A DNA stretch of 64,000 nt from Desmodesmus armatus (GCA_007449985.2 VIIQ02000581.1:1-64000); one strand, 5' to 3'; numbered from the stretch's first letter, positions 34,906 to 47,600 are shown. Numbers and translations: made by a program. The notes: generated from the sequence alone by a model not told the origin.

Positions 34906-35144
34906 ATCTGCGTGCTGAACGTGGTACCGATCGCAGCTGCTGCAAAAATGGTGCTGATCGCAACAGCCTCCTGCAAGATGGGAAGTGAACAAGCAGCGGT
35001 TCGACGTAAGATCCGATTAGGCACTCGATCCACAACCGTAAGCACCTTGTAGGCTGTGATGCGCGGTGCCTGCAGCACTGTCGGTCCCCACCCAGGTTGA
35101 GTCACTTTTTCAAACGGTACAGATCAACATGGTACGGGCTCCTG

Positions 35145-38100
35145 TCAGCCATTTACATCCGCTTTCAGCAGCTGTTCCTCAATATCCAATGCGCGCTGAA
35201 ACAGGACAGGCAACGGCGGCAGCACTTTCCCGCTCAAACTGAGCGACTGCCTCCACCCTGGGTATTCTTCGTAGCCGTCCTGGAGCCCGCCGATCGGCTG
35301 TCCACCACCTGCATCCTGGTGCTGCTGCTGCTGCTGCATCACCTGCTGCTGCTGCTGCATCACCTGCTGCTGCTGCGCATGTTCCTGCTGCTGCCTGAAC
35401 CGCAGGGTCTGTTGCTTCACCCAAGGCTTAGCCAGGTGTGGCAGCAGCGGCAGCTGCTGCACAGGCCGTGCCAGCAGCTGCTGCGACGGTTGCTGCCATG
35501 CGCCAGCCGCAACCCTCAGCGGCGGGGCATGTATTGCTGCTGCACCACCTGCTGCTGCCCCGCTTGACTGCTGCTACTGCTGCCGCTGTCACTCCCGCTG
35601 CTGCTGTAAGGGCCAGGTTGCTGCTGTGCATCCACTCCAGTAGCTGCTGCTGGTGCTGTTGGTGCATATGGCGGCAGTGTCTGCACCACACCCTCCTGGG
35701 CTGAGAGGTCTGTCCAGAACGCACCAGCACTTGGGGAAGGCAGCCCGTTGGAGGGGGGCCGCTGCAACAGGCCAGAGTCCTGTCAGGAGAAAGGGAGGCA
35801 GCAGGTGGTATACCACACACAATCAGTGACGCTAGGGAGCCACTTGATGCTATATCACAAGGAGAATGCAACGTACACCAGGGGTCTAACGCGGTCCCAC
35901 TACATACCCTGAGCAGCTGAAAGGTCGCTCCTGCCTACTTGCTTGTCCCCTAGGAGCCACATGCCAATCGCATGCCATCCGCTCCGTTCATGCTTCATAC
36001 AGCAGGATCACACAGGCCATGCCACACAAACTGGCAATACCCTGTGTAGCTGGAAGGCCATCCCCACCTGCTGCTGGCACTGAACCCCACATGTCAGACA
36101 GAGGACGGCCACTCAATGATGCTTTCCCACACGCAATGCATTGTACAGCGGGTCACGAGCTGTGGCACAGGATGTTCCAATCGCAACCGCACCCAAAATC
36201 GCAACCGCAATAAAAAAACCGCGACCGCACGTACCCTGTGCAGCTGGAAGGTCACAGCCACCTGCTTGTAGGCTGCCAGCAGGTTGTCAGGACCCTCAGG
36301 CAGCAGGGGGCCAGCTGAGACAGCTGAGCACAACGCTGCGCCTCAGCAGTACTAGGAGCGGGGCGCTGGGCCTGAAGGGACGGGAGGGGGAGGGCAGGAA
36401 TAGCGATGTGTCAGAGAAGGGGCAGGGGGCCCAGCTGGGACAGCTGAGCACGAAGCTGGGCCTCAGCAGTCATGAAGGGGGGGGGTGAATGGGTGGGTGA
36501 AGGGTTTGGGGGGAGGGGAACAGCGATGGGCAGAGGAGGGGCAGGTGTGGTGGCCGCAGCTGAGCACAACGCTGAGCCTCGGGAGTCATGGGAGGGGGGT
36601 GCTGGGCCTGAACGGGGGATGGGGGGGAGGGGGGGGGGGGGGGGGTGGGGGTGGGGGGGGGGGGGTGGGGGGAGGGGGTGAGTTGGGTCAGCCATTGATA
36701 CAATCTTGTGGTACTGCATTTTGTGTGCAGCCCCGGCAAACCCTGTACGAGAATTGAAGCTCTTTTCAATGTCCTAACAAATGCAAAATGGCCCCCACCA
36801 CTCCCTGCCCTTCCCTTTCCGAGAGGGGGAGCGGCCCGGCCCGGCCCCAGCTCCAGTCCTCAAACACACGCACAGCACCTCCTTTCACCGTGTTGACCCG
36901 TGCTTCCATGAACCCTGTGTTGATGTCATGTGATGTGACCTCAGTTCATGTCAATCCATGGCAGGCAGCTCAGGCCATTCTGATGCCCATCGACTCTGCC
37001 CCTCCCCCCACCCCCCCAAATGCACTATACACCAACATCAGACAAGTATCAGGTGCAACATTTCCATTATGCTCAACACGTTTACCACTATGTGCGTGTC
37101 GGAACGCACTTTTTGAGCCTACCCTGTTATAATGACAAGTGATGCACTTGATGGATGTAAGCTGCTGCAGCCTTTGGTCTGGCAGCAGTACTCTTGCTGT
37201 ACTCCTCCCAGCCATCCCAGCTGTACTCCTCGCTACTCGCACCCCCTGTAACTCACGTGTTCAAGACACCCCCACCCACCTGAGGTGTCTTGGCCCAAGC
37301 GTTCCTGAACACCGTATTGACCTTGCTGGCAGCAGCAATGTTGGACATGCCTGGGGCCAGGTAGGACTCAGCAGCAGCAGATGCCGCCAGCAGCAGCTGC
37401 AGCAGGCCCTGGGCCCGGGCCAGGTACACACTGTCACCCAGCTCACTCGCCTTGCTCACGGTGCGCGCATGCAGGCGCTGTGGGTTGTCAGGACACACAA
37501 GGGGGTGGGGGGGGGGGCAACATCCGTGTTACAAAGCCATTGTCAATAAAAAAAGATGGGGATGTGTCCTTCACGCAGCGCTCTACTCTTGCTGGAGCAC
37601 GCGCCAGCAGTAGTCTGATGGGTATCTACCCAGACCAACACAGTTGAAGCCCCCCCCCCCAAAAAAAAACATGGTGGCTTTTCACGGTAGTACCCCCTGC
37701 AAGCACCATTGCATACTGACCCCCCATCTCCCCAAACCCATCACCTGTGCCTGTTTCAGTCTTTTCAATCTGTCGCGTATACTATACGTAGCGGCTACGA
37801 TCCCCTCCCTCCGTGGCCAGCTGAGGCTCAGTCAGCCCCGCACCCTGCTTGGACCCCCCCCCCCAAAGTGGTGGTGTTGTACGGGCGCTTACCCCTGCAT
37901 GCTTTTTTGTACCCCTCACCTGTGCCTGTTTGAGTCTGTCGCGTATGGCCACGATCCCCTCCCGCTCCTTGGCCAGCTGAGGCTCAGTCAGCCCTGCCCC
38001 CTGCTCCAACACAGCCTCATTGAGTAGCTGCAGGCGCACCCAAGCAGCACTCAGGGCATGGACCGCCTTGGACAGACGACCCTCAAGGCGGTGGCGGCTG

Positions 38101-39356
38101 CAAGTAATAAGGGAAACAGCAAGGGAGAGCAAAGCGGCAGTGGAGTGGAGGTTAGGAATAGAGGGCTGGAAGCTGCAGCCGCACCCACGCAGCACTCAGG
38201 GCATGCGCTGCCTTGGACAGGCGACCCTCAAGGCGGTGGCGGCTGCAAGAAGTGCAGACGGGGCACAGCAGATGAAGAAGATGTAAATCAAATGGACATC
38301 TGATCAGTCAGCTGAGACCCCGACAGGCCAGGGTCTCATTAAACCATGCAATGGTAGCAGGTATAGGTCGACCATCAAGTAGGGTCGTGGCCAAAGCTAT
38401 GGCCGGCACATGCTGATGTGCTTAGCGTGCAGCAGCAGGCCCTGCCACCACCTTCCCCCCACATACCCCCCTGACACCCCCCCTCCCCTCCCCCCCCCTC
38501 CTCATGTACCAGGCAGTACACTCACTCTGCTGCAAGCTTGCCCATGGCTTGTGCTGACAGCTGCCTGCATGCCTCCTGTGTGTCGCTGCTGTTGAGGCAG
38601 TAGCACTGCTGCAGCACAAACTGACGCTGCAGGGGCTTGTGGGGGTCAACCATCAGGCCCTGGCAGGACAAAGGAGGGCGGGGGGGGGGGGGGGGGGAGG
38701 GGGGCCAGGGGGGCGTTTGTACACAAGTAGGGCCATCATAGGAACAGCAGCAATTACTGCTGTGTTTTGTACCAGACTCAAGTCTCCACATCGATCGCAA
38801 AGAAACTCCTCATTCTCCAGCCCTTGAGAGTCCAGCACTGCTGCGACATAGTCTCTACACATCGTACACATCGTACTACACATTGTACAGGTGGAGACGA
38901 TGTCACAGCAGCACTGGAGTAACAGGGGCTGGAGAAGGGGTTTCCATCCAGTACATACATCAGGTACATACATCATACTTGGGACAGGACCTGCTTGGGA
39001 CAGGACCTGCTTGGGACGGAGAAAGTACGGCATTTTCTCCAGTCCACAGGTGGCACAATGGGGTCAGAGCTCTGTCGAATTCAGCTGTTGTGTTTTAGTT
39101 GGACTCACACCCCTGTGCTGCTGGCTTTGAGGGCCGTCACCCGCCCATGCTTTCTCATGTGTCGCTTGTAGGTCACAGATTTGATGCTGATGATGCAGGT
39201 GGCACAGCTGCCCTAGTGTTGTTATGCGGCTGCTGATGTGGACTCTGAATGCCTCATGTAACTAGTACCAATGATATATCTCAGTCCCACACACCAGTAG
39301 GTGCCGCAGCTCCTGCTGCCACACTTCCTCTGGGGGTATGCCTGAACCAGGATGCA

Positions 39357-39387
<31 letters not shown>

Positions 39388-39675
39388 GGGTCGGGTCTGC
39401 TTGCGCTGCCGCCTCGGCAGCAGCAGCTGCTGCTGATCATGCTGCTGCTTGAAGTCCTTGTCATCTGCTATAGGGTGCTCCTGCTGCTGTGGTGTCTGCT
39501 GCTGCTGTGTGGGCTGCTGGTGCTGCTGGTGCTGGTGCTGGTGCTGTTGCTGCTCGAGCGTGGCATGCTGCTGTTGATCACGTTGCAGGGTGCGTCTGCT
39601 TCTTGACCTTCTTGGGTTTTTTGCAAGCTGCTCCAGGTTCACAGCAGCTGGCGCTGCAGCTGCAGCCGTGTCCAT
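35145..39675 (-). CDS. Unrecognised Gln-rich, mostly helical protein with a possible C2H2-like finger (7 exons, about 570 aa)
   Basis: Best exon set: 39675-39295, 39212-39111, 38659-38526, 38097-37920, 37477-37276, 36314-36235, 35779-35145. The phases agree, though the donors at 39110 and 37275 are weak. The N-terminus (MDTAAAAAPAAVN) has an RRSRSRR patch and a His/Gln-rich stretch. Exon 2 carries CATC...KRHMRKH, a C-x2-C-x11-H-x3-H spacing one short of a classical C2H2 finger. The middle exons are helical (HRLEGRLSKAVHALSAAW; VYLARAQGLLQLLLAAS). The last exon is Ser/Gln/Pro-rich, ending LFQRALDIEEQLLKADVNG. In the last exon one base is missing from GGGG at 35524-35527: adding a base there joins QQQYMP to PPLRVAAG in frame. 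Function unknown; a nuclear role is only a guess from composition. Confidence 0.55.
35905..36085 (-). pseudogene. Two decayed copies of the 3' part of exon 6 in intron 6
   Basis: Exon 6 in plus orientation reads GTACCCTGTGCAGCTGGAAG from 36231. Related blocks start near 36038 (ATACCCTGTGTAGCTGGAAG) and near 35905 (ATACCCTGAGCAGCTGAAAG), with matching CCACCTGCT-type sequence after them. Confidence 0.65.
36410..36685. repeat. G-rich intronic repeats and 60-base near-pure G tract
   Basis: Three related blocks beginning CAGCTGAGCACAA/GAAGCTG.. recur at about 36313, 36430 and 36555 (copies of exon 6's 5' flank). They are followed at about 36615-36680 by a tract of G broken only by single T or A. 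It is C-rich in the sense of the host gene. Confidence 0.7.
37740..37850 (-). pseudogene. Decayed copy of the 3' half of exon 4 in intron 4
   Basis: Matches 37914-38005 (CACCTGTGCCTGTTT, CTGTCGCGTAT, GGCCAGCTGAGGCTCAGTCA) with substitutions and a small insertion. Confidence 0.75.
38176..38251 (-). pseudogene. Decayed copy of the 5' half of exon 4 in intron 3
   Basis: Near-copy of 38035-38104, including GCAGCACTCAGGGCATG and CCCTCAAGGCGGTGGCGGCT with the acceptor. It is not needed for the frame. Confidence 0.75.
38678..38705. repeat. Poly-G tract in intron 2
   Basis: A run of about 20 G close to the exon 3 acceptor of the unrecognised gene (a polypyrimidine tract in sense). Confidence 0.8.
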
Positions 39676-42033
39676 GTCATCGTGTGATGCTGGCACACCT
39701 ACCCATTGCTGCTGACTGCGGTGAGACTGCAGCCGAAGCAGCCTGGAGACGGAGAGACTGACAGTGTTTGTGATGTTATGATGGCAGGCTTGTGGATGCT
39801 GCACTGGTGCTGATGTGCGGGTCTGCATGTGGCATGCTGCGTTGTGTCTGCTGCTGTTCTGTGCTGCTGCTCGTGACTGCATCACGACTTCGGCGCATGC
39901 GCAGGCTGTGGAAAGCATCAGCTATGCTACAGTGTTATCGTGGTCCCGGAGATGACGTCAACGGTATTCCAAAATTAGTCAGTGATCTGGACCTCATGAT
40001 CAGGCCAGGCCTTTCACAGTTTGCAGTCTGCCGAGTGTTCCATGCTTCACTAATCCCATTCTTAGTGTGGTTCTTTAGGGTTATCGTCACAGGCATAGGC
40101 AACTTGCCTGCTGCGGCAGTGGCGCACTGCGCATTGGCTCATGGCTTGCGTGTGTCAGTGGCTCCTTACTCAATTGCTCGCCTGCTGTGCTTGGCAGCTG
40201 CCTTGGTGTCTATCTGCAGCCGCACCACACCCTTTGAACGGTGTGGGCACAGCTGGATACAGGTGTCTCCAGACCTGCTGAACTTGCTTGTACTCAGTAT
40301 CGTGCCAGGCATCTATATCATGGACATGTGGGTCCTGGGCTGCTTCAATTTGCCACGTGGACAAATCTAAGCTGGGTTGTCTGTGTGAAAGCAGAAGTTG
40401 AAGCACCGGTGAGTCCTGCTGCTGTCACAGCAGGTACAGTAACTTCTGGTGTGGGACAGGCCTAGGCTCAAACACTCCCGTGCCCACGGTGAGCAGGCCA
40501 AGAGGTTGCATAGGGGCATAGGGAGTGACTGTCACAGTGGGCAGAAGACATGTAAGGGTAACGCTTCTTTGAAGCTGATACAACGTGTTCGTTTGAGGGG
40601 GTGGAGCGAGGAGTGACACCACGTCCTGAGGCAGCTCAGGGGGCCGGGGGGGGGGGGGGGGCGACTGGAATCTGGCCTGATCTGCAGCAAGGCAGTGCTG
40701 GGAAGGGGGTGAGCAAGGAGCACATTGGCCCATGAAACAGTGCCCCCTGGGGGAAGCACTCCATCCCTGACACAATCGAACACGGTGTGTCCTTTTAAAA
40801 AAAAAGAACACGGTGTATCAGCTTCAATGAAATGTTACCCTTCGCGTACTGAGTCAGCAAGTTGACAACTACAGGCAAGTCCAGTCCTGCCCTGCCCTGC
40901 CCTATCCTGTCTGGGCTGGTGCTGTGATTGTGGTGTGAAGGGAGGAAGACACTTTCCGGTAGGGGACGGTGTGCAAGGTGCAACGTTCACGTTTTGTTTC
41001 CTGCTTGCAGCTGCTTGCACCCAATGCATGTGGCTGGAAGGGTGGCACATGGGCCAGATGATGTCAGCTGCTGCGGCTACTAGCTGCTGTACTACTGCTG
41101 TAGTACAGAGAATGCAATAAGGCAGTGGGGGGCGATACGATGTAGAAAACACCGTACATACAGGTACACCACATCCTACGCAACAGGTTGGTCGCTTCCC
41201 CACCAGCGATCTCTGTCCCTGTGATTCTGTCATTGCAAGCCGCCCTTCAGCACACCCCAACACAGCTGTCTTTGCAGTCAGCATTGGCGCAGGACACACC
41301 GCATGACACTCAATGGATGCACCTGGTCATGACGTGAGCGGAGATGCCCTCAGGAGCACTGTCGTCATGGAGACCTGGAAACTAAAGCTTTAGTGGATAG
41401 TATTAGGACCAGGCCTTTGGATTGAAACTTTATTTGCATCATGTGCACCAGGATGTACACAGAGCAGCAGGGACTCATGGCCAGGTGGCTGTGGGGGCCA
41501 ACAGTATCTTTGATTGAGTCTCTCTGAGTGACGTCACGTCAAAGCAGGCCGCCCAGCGATGCAATCAGAGCAACCAATCAACAGCCAGCAGCTTTTCAGT
41601 GTGCCCTACGGCTCCAAGGTGGCTGTAGAGACTGTGCGGAGCGATAAAACACAAAGCGCGCGAGGGGGTTATGCACAAGGGGGTTGACCTACTGCGATAG
41701 CTTTTGATGGCCAGGTATATGCAAACAAACAAGCAATCAAACGTTGTGATTGAGAGATGCATACGACACACACACTGTGTGCGATGGTCCAACTTGTAAC
41801 GGAATTCAATACCGGCCTGCAAACACAGTATATATAGAAGGAACCTGTGAACCGACCATTATTTGCTGACCACGCTGCATATCGAACCCCATTCGCGAGT
41901 GGGTTCTCGTTGCACACTCAACAAGGTTGGCTTTGCTATGATCTTCGCGTGAAACAGCTGCTATTCCAAGCCCAGACCAGCCAACACCAGGAAGACTGTT
42001 TGAGTGTTTCTACTTGGAAGAGGCAACAGACCC
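39676..42033. other. Spacer between two divergent genes
   Basis: An ORF at 39792-40370 (+) is hydrophobic and Cys-rich but has no motif and starts in simple-sequence DNA; I do not call it a gene. Other contents are a poly-G run at about 40648-40662, a CCTGCCCTGC-type short repeat near 40890, and a TATA-like box at 41829. The last 600 bases are the presumed promoter of the secreted-protein gene. Confidence 0.45.
41829..41837 (+). promoter_or_regulatory. TATA-like box upstream of the secreted PPC-like protein gene
   Basis: TATATATAG about 200 bases before the ATG at 42034, with no competing upstream gene on this strand. Position fits a core promoter with a 5' leader of roughly 170 bases. Confidence 0.45.
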
Positions 42034-44617
42034 ATGAAGCCTGTCTGGGTTATTTTGGCCACGCTGGCTGTTTTTTCGGTTTGGCCACTGCACTCGCTCA
42101 GGTTTGTTGAGCTCGCTCAAGCGCTGCAGGTGTTTGCTTGGTCGCACAGCTTTAGGTACATGCATATATACTTACGGTTTTCTCAGCAGCTGAATATGTT
42201 GTGCTGCTAACGGCACGCAGCAAGGTTGGTGATCATGAGGTATCGGCACCCCTACAGTGTGTCGGGTTGTGCTTGCTTGATCCCTCCCGCTTCGCAAGTT
42301 GCCAACCAACGGTGAATGCCAGCAACAGCACACCTGAAGCACGACGCCGCGTTTTGCTTGACAAGCTGTCTGCTGTCTGCTTTGTGTGTTTTTCTGCCCT
42401 GCGCATGCATGTCCCGTCCTCGCAATGGATGCCCTTCCCCAAATCCAATGTGACAGGATGACTTTGAGCCTGCAACAATCGCCATGCACAAGGCAGTAAG
42501 TGCGCAGAGCTGGCACCTATAGATCCCACCAGCTATTGCTTTCTTGCACTGCACACACATGCTGTACAGCCCCGAAATCCTCGCAGACAGCTGCAGTGAA
42601 TGCTGTCAGTGTGTGCAGACCTTTCTACGCTCAGTGTTCCCTCGTGGTCAGCAAACCAACCCTGCTGCAGCAAATACCAGCAATTCTCACCCAGTGTATG
42701 TGTCATCTGTTGCTATTCAGGACTCCTACGGCAAAGAGAGAGACTACCGCACCCCTACACACTACAATCCAAAGGGCTACCGCACCCCTAAGCACCCCGG
42801 TTACAAAGATGGCTATGGGCCAGTGAAGGTGAGTCATTGCACCGAGCGGCCCTGGAAGGATGCCGTTCACGGCGATGCAGCGCTCTGAATGTCAGCACTG
42901 CTGCTTGGTGCTTTGTGCTCATGTATCACCGTGAGAACAGTGACTGTTGTGCTGCGATGGCGAGAGGTGTGAGAGACTGACCTGCTGAGTCATCAACAAC
43001 AGTGTCAGGACAGTGTGTCCCACACAGGGCACATGATCTGTACCGAAGTACTCACATAGTCAGCGGTGGCTCTCTCTCACTGACAGGCTCTTGCCACTGG
43101 GCAAACACACTCAACGGCAACATCTGCCAGATGTTTGTAAAACAACAGGTCACTGACGTGTCTCAATGCTGCGCTGCTTGCCTGCTCTTTGTCAGGAGCC
43201 TGAGTACTACTACCGGCAGCAGGATGATGAGCCCCACGACAAGGTGTGTTGACAAGTTGGTTGAGGTCTGGCTCTGGCATTGACCTGCTGTACATGTGCA
43301 CTAATGTGCATCCACTGCATACAGGCGATGACAGTATGGCACACAGATTGTACTGTTGCTTGCGCTTTGATTTTGCTTTGCACACATGCATGCAAACCTG
43401 CCGCTACTAGTACTGGTAGTACCACAGGCTCAGAGGAAGTATGTTTGTGTGCTGTGACTGCAGGGTGGCTATGGAGGATACAACGGCAACCACCGTGATG
43501 ATGGCTATAATGGCAGGCCTGATGGCGACAACTCTGATTACAGCGGTACGTCTGTGATGTCATCATTGCATAGTGCTGTCCTGGTCTAACGCTCCCGTAC
43601 ATACCCTCAGCACAGGCTGCTATGGCCTGCCTCGAAATCTCATTGTTGCCGTCTTCTGTCTTCGCAAGGTGCAGCTCGACGTCATTCTGTACACCGCTTC
43701 CACATGTACACATGCTTATCCACATGCCTGACTTGTTGGCAACTTGTCACTGCATGTCGCTGCTGTGTACTGTTGCTGCTGTGCTCTACAGGGCACAAAT
43801 CCTGTCCCTTTGAGTGGCCAGCTGGAAGGCGTGTGAACGTGGGCAACACCAACTTCACCGGTACCTTTTCAAAGACCGCAGCTGACTTTGGCAGCTTTGG
43901 TGGCTCCCTCCCGTATCGTGCCTGCCGTGGAAACTGGTTTGAGTTCACACCCAAGAAGTCCGCTACATACCAAATTGACACCTGTCTTTCAGGACCGCTT
44001 CCGGGTTCATTCCACCACATTATGGCCGTCTTCCAGGACTCAGCATGCTTCACTCCCATTCCTTTCGGTGCTCAGGGCAACGTCCCTCTCCTTGCTTATA
44101 GGGAAGACGACAATGGCTGTAACGCTGGTTTCTACGTCCACGGCTTAGTCGACGGCATAGTCTTCACTGGTGTGAAGGGTATGACCTACAGGATCTTGCT
44201 GGGTTACGAGGGGGTTTACGAGGAAGGCGACGACGAAGACTGCGAGGCGTCTGTAGACGCCTTCGCAAGCCTGCCGGGTGTCTTTACTATCACAGAGCTG
44301 ACTGAGGCCCGCCTCAAGGAGCGCAAGGCCCGGCAGCCCAGGAAGAGGCCTGCCAGGGAGGAGAAGCCACAGCCCAAGGAGAAGCCCGAGGAAAAGAAGC
44401 CTGAGGAAAAGAAGCCTGAGGTTGAGAAGCCCGAGGAAAGAAGCCTGAGGAAAAGAAGCCTGAGGAAAAGAAGCCTGAGGAAAAGAAGCCTGAGGTTGAG
44501 AAGCCTGAGGAAAAGAAGCCTGAGGAAAAGAAGCCTGAGGTTGAGAAGCCGCAGCCCAAGGAGAAGCCTGAGGAGAAGCCACAGCCCAAGAAGACGGAGG
44601 AGAAGCCTGTGGCATAG
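42034..44617 (+). CDS. Secreted protein: signal peptide, Tyr/Gly/Asp-rich linker, PPC-like beta-sandwich, Lys-Glu-Pro repeat tail (5 exons, about 427 aa)
   Basis: Exons: 42034-42101, 42570-42828, 43196-43243, 43464-43545, 43792-44617; phases 2, 0, 0, 1 all agree. The N-terminus MKPVWVILATLAVFSVWPLH is a clear signal peptide. Exon 2 adds a Cys cluster (CSECCQC) and Tyr-rich repeats (DYRTPTHYNPKGYRTPKH). Exons 3-4 are Tyr/Gly/Asp-rich. Exon 5 has WFEFTPKKSATYQIDTC, MAVFQDSACF, REDDNGC and VKGMTYRILLGYEG, the pattern of PPC-type (pre-peptidase C-terminal) sandwiches: W-F-F, TYxIxTC, DDxxGC, GxTYxIxxG. The tail is EEKKPEEKKPE-type repeats ending EEKPVA. One A is missing at 44437-44439 (AAA where sister repeats have AAAA). 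As written the frame leaves the repeat, with the base it ends at TAG 44615. Likely a cell-wall or matrix protein (inferred). Confidence 0.75.
44380..44600 (+). repeat. 15 bp in-frame coding repeat (Glu-Glu-Lys-Lys-Pro units)
   Basis: GAGGAAAAGAAGCCT-type units, with GAGGTTGAGAAGCCT variants, recur about a dozen times and code the charged tail of the secreted protein. Confidence 0.9.
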
Positions 44618-47600
44618 TCTTCAGTACTGCACGAGCCTGGGAGACATAGTGTTGTGGCAGACTATCATCAGACACTCCGGGAGTTACTGGCACTGCACTG
44701 TATTGGCAAGATATCTGTACGCCTTGTGCGCCATGGTTAGTGCTTAGCCTAAGCCGGGCGCTGATGCATTTGTTGTGCCGTCTGCAGGATGGCCGGCTAT
44801 GTGGCTGCTGCACCAGTGTTTGTGTTGGAAGTTTGAATGCCATTGCCACTGATGGCAGTCGTGCAGCACTTGGATCAGCCGGTGACATCATTCCTCTAAA
44901 GGTAGACCTACCTTGACCTGTCAGTTTGTGGTTGGATTTTGGCGGCAAGGCAAACGCTGCAAAGCATAGCTGTCTCTCTTTAGCTTGATAATTTATATTC
45001 AGACACAGTGCAGGAGACCCCACACTACTACTACTACTACTACTACATCTACTACTGTTACAGTTGACATTTGGCCAGCGCAAGTTTGGCCTAACTTCGC
45101 TTATGCGCGCATGCCATTAGTGGTTTGCTGTGTGTTGAGACCAAGTTTGATTGGATTGACTGGTTGACACACACTCTGGAGGCTCCAGCTATCATACCCT
45201 TTACATGTGGCTTCCATGTTGAGAGGTTACGCCTGATGGCTACTGTTTGTTTTATCAAGCCGATCTGTCTCACCATGCAAGAGCAGACTGCATGGCTGGT
45301 GTTGCCACAATCTTACCTGAGATCTGTTATCACGCCGTCTGACAGGGTGTGCATGGCATGGCGGGCCGTGTGCATGCTTGTTTGTGGTGTGTGCTTTCAA
45401 GTGCTGTTGCTGTCAATGGGTCACATTTGGAGGTTGGTTGTGGGCTGGGTTGTTGCAGTTTTTGTCACAGTTCTTGGATGCAGGTTCAATGCTGTTCTTG
45501 GTACACTGGGTGCCGGTGTCAAGTCCCTCTAAAGTGCTGTTGGATTGTGTTGCCAAATGCAGTACAGGACAATGGTGCCACGAGGTGCAGAAGTTCTGCA
45601 ACACTCCCTGCACTGTACGCCACGCCCAGTCTGAATTCAGAACCACATTTTCGAAATCCCAACATGCTTTCGAAGGCTGCATCAGCTGGTCACGCATGCA
45701 TGCATTGCAAGCAGATAAAAGCAGCTAGACACACAGGTTTGGAGATTCTGTGCAGCCACAAAACCTCCACATGACACTGCCGCCCTAAGGTGTGTTGCGT
45801 GACAAATGTTGGTCAACTGCAAGCACCAGTCAAACACCCCATTGAACTAATGCAAAGCGTGATTTGCACACAGCAACAGTACAGTTCACCAATGCAGCTT
45901 CTTGACTCAAGAAATGCGCACATGTCAAGGTGTCAATGCAATTGCTTAATATGCAGCCTGCCGTCACAGGTGCCAGGTTGGCACTCAAACATCTTCTTGT
46001 CTAGACAGTGACACCCAACAATGCCTAGCATGCACCTGTCGGTCTGTGATGTACAGACCATCAATAACAACAGACATCTTGATACCGTATCAACTATTGA
46101 GCCAACATCTGCTACAAAAAGGCCTGCTGCTGCTGTGTTGCACCGCCTTTATTTCACAGCCCAACTCGCTTAGTAGGGAACCCCTACCAGGTTCACCTGT
46201 ACAGTAGTTGCCTGTGAGCTGCAGATACTATCTGGACTGCTACTGCTGCCGCAGTCACTTGAGCTAGTACAGCCTGGCCTAGATGCTGCTGTCCTGTGGT
46301 TTTGCATGTGACTACATTCCTCCAATCACACTGCGCATGCCAGGTTCGCCGGACACTTCTTGTATAGCGCAAGATCACTCAGTAATGTGAATGAGACTGA
46401 CTTGCGAATCCTCATATTGCAGGACCGGTATAAGGACACTCCAGATGTGCTGACTAGCCCACATTGCAGATGTGGTGCTGGATCTACTGCTGCTGGAAAG
46501 GAAGTAAGATCACTGGGGAGCACTATGGCTGCTGCTTCAAAGGGCTGCTGCTAGAGACTGCTGCTGCTTGAGACTGCTGCTGCTCTCAACTGGTGCGACT
46601 GAGTTACCAAAGCATTGTGATTCCATGGAGTGGTGTAGTTTGTACTTTCCAACCCCAGCAATGGCTGGCCCTGACTTGCGCAAGCAACAAGCTGATTCTG
46701 GGTGATACAAGGCAGGGGCCCAAAAGTCGTACCTGCCCATCAATGTTCCTGCTGTGTTGCTGCTCGCATGCACGCTTGCGGCAATGCTCCAAACTAGCAC
46801 AAACACTCAAGAAACATGTTTCACCGCTGCAGAACCCCAGCTTGCCCAGGCTGGCCGCACAGCCAGTCTCCCCACCTCCAGAACCCCCACTGATTGTGCA
46901 GTGTGCCCCGTCTGTATGTTGCACAGTTACAAAGGGAACACGCCAGGGGCTTCCTGTGTGTGGCAACCACCCTTGCTGCTGCTCAACAGCTGCACCTACA
47001 GCAGCAGGCCTGCTGTGCTGCCAGGCCTTGCTGCTGCTGCTCCTGTGCCGCCGCTGCTGCTGCAGCCCCCAAGTGCCGCCAGTTGGAACAAACACATTCA
47101 ACCCTGCGAAAGGACGGAATACACCACACAGGCGAGGGCGGCAGCAAGAGGCAGACACGGCAGAAGCAGGCAACAAGCACCAGTCAGACGTATACAGCAC
47201 TATGCATGTTGAAGTCCCAACATACTGCCTCCACATGCTGCGCAGCAAACATGCCAAGTCCTACTAGTAGGCCACGGCCTTGCCAGACTAGAAATGTGGC
47301 TGCTCCTGCTGCCGCTGCTGCAGCAAAGCACTCAGCGGGAGCTTCCCGGGTGAGGAGCGCATAGACATCATCCCCAGTCATCTGTTGCATCAACACTGAG
47401 TGGAATGATATCCATCCGTCCCTCCCTGGAAAGCCCCCAAACCGAGCACAGCTTCTCTCTTTCCCTACTCCACCTTCAAATACCCCATGCTTCACGCTTT
47501 CCCTAGCAGCACACACCCCTCCTGGATCCCCAGCACCCCTGCTACCCCAGCCGTCCACAACCCACTGCTACACCATACCCCCACACCAGACTCGCAAGGA

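Noticed and set aside
39792..40370. 192-codon hydrophobic plus-strand ORF
   Set aside because: It begins in CTG-rich simple sequence upstream of a divergent gene, has no recognisable family and no codon pattern distinct from the background.
47184..47558. 124-codon minus-strand ORF with one hydrophobic stretch
   Set aside because: No motif, no splice-consistent extension; may be chance in an Ala-coding repeat.
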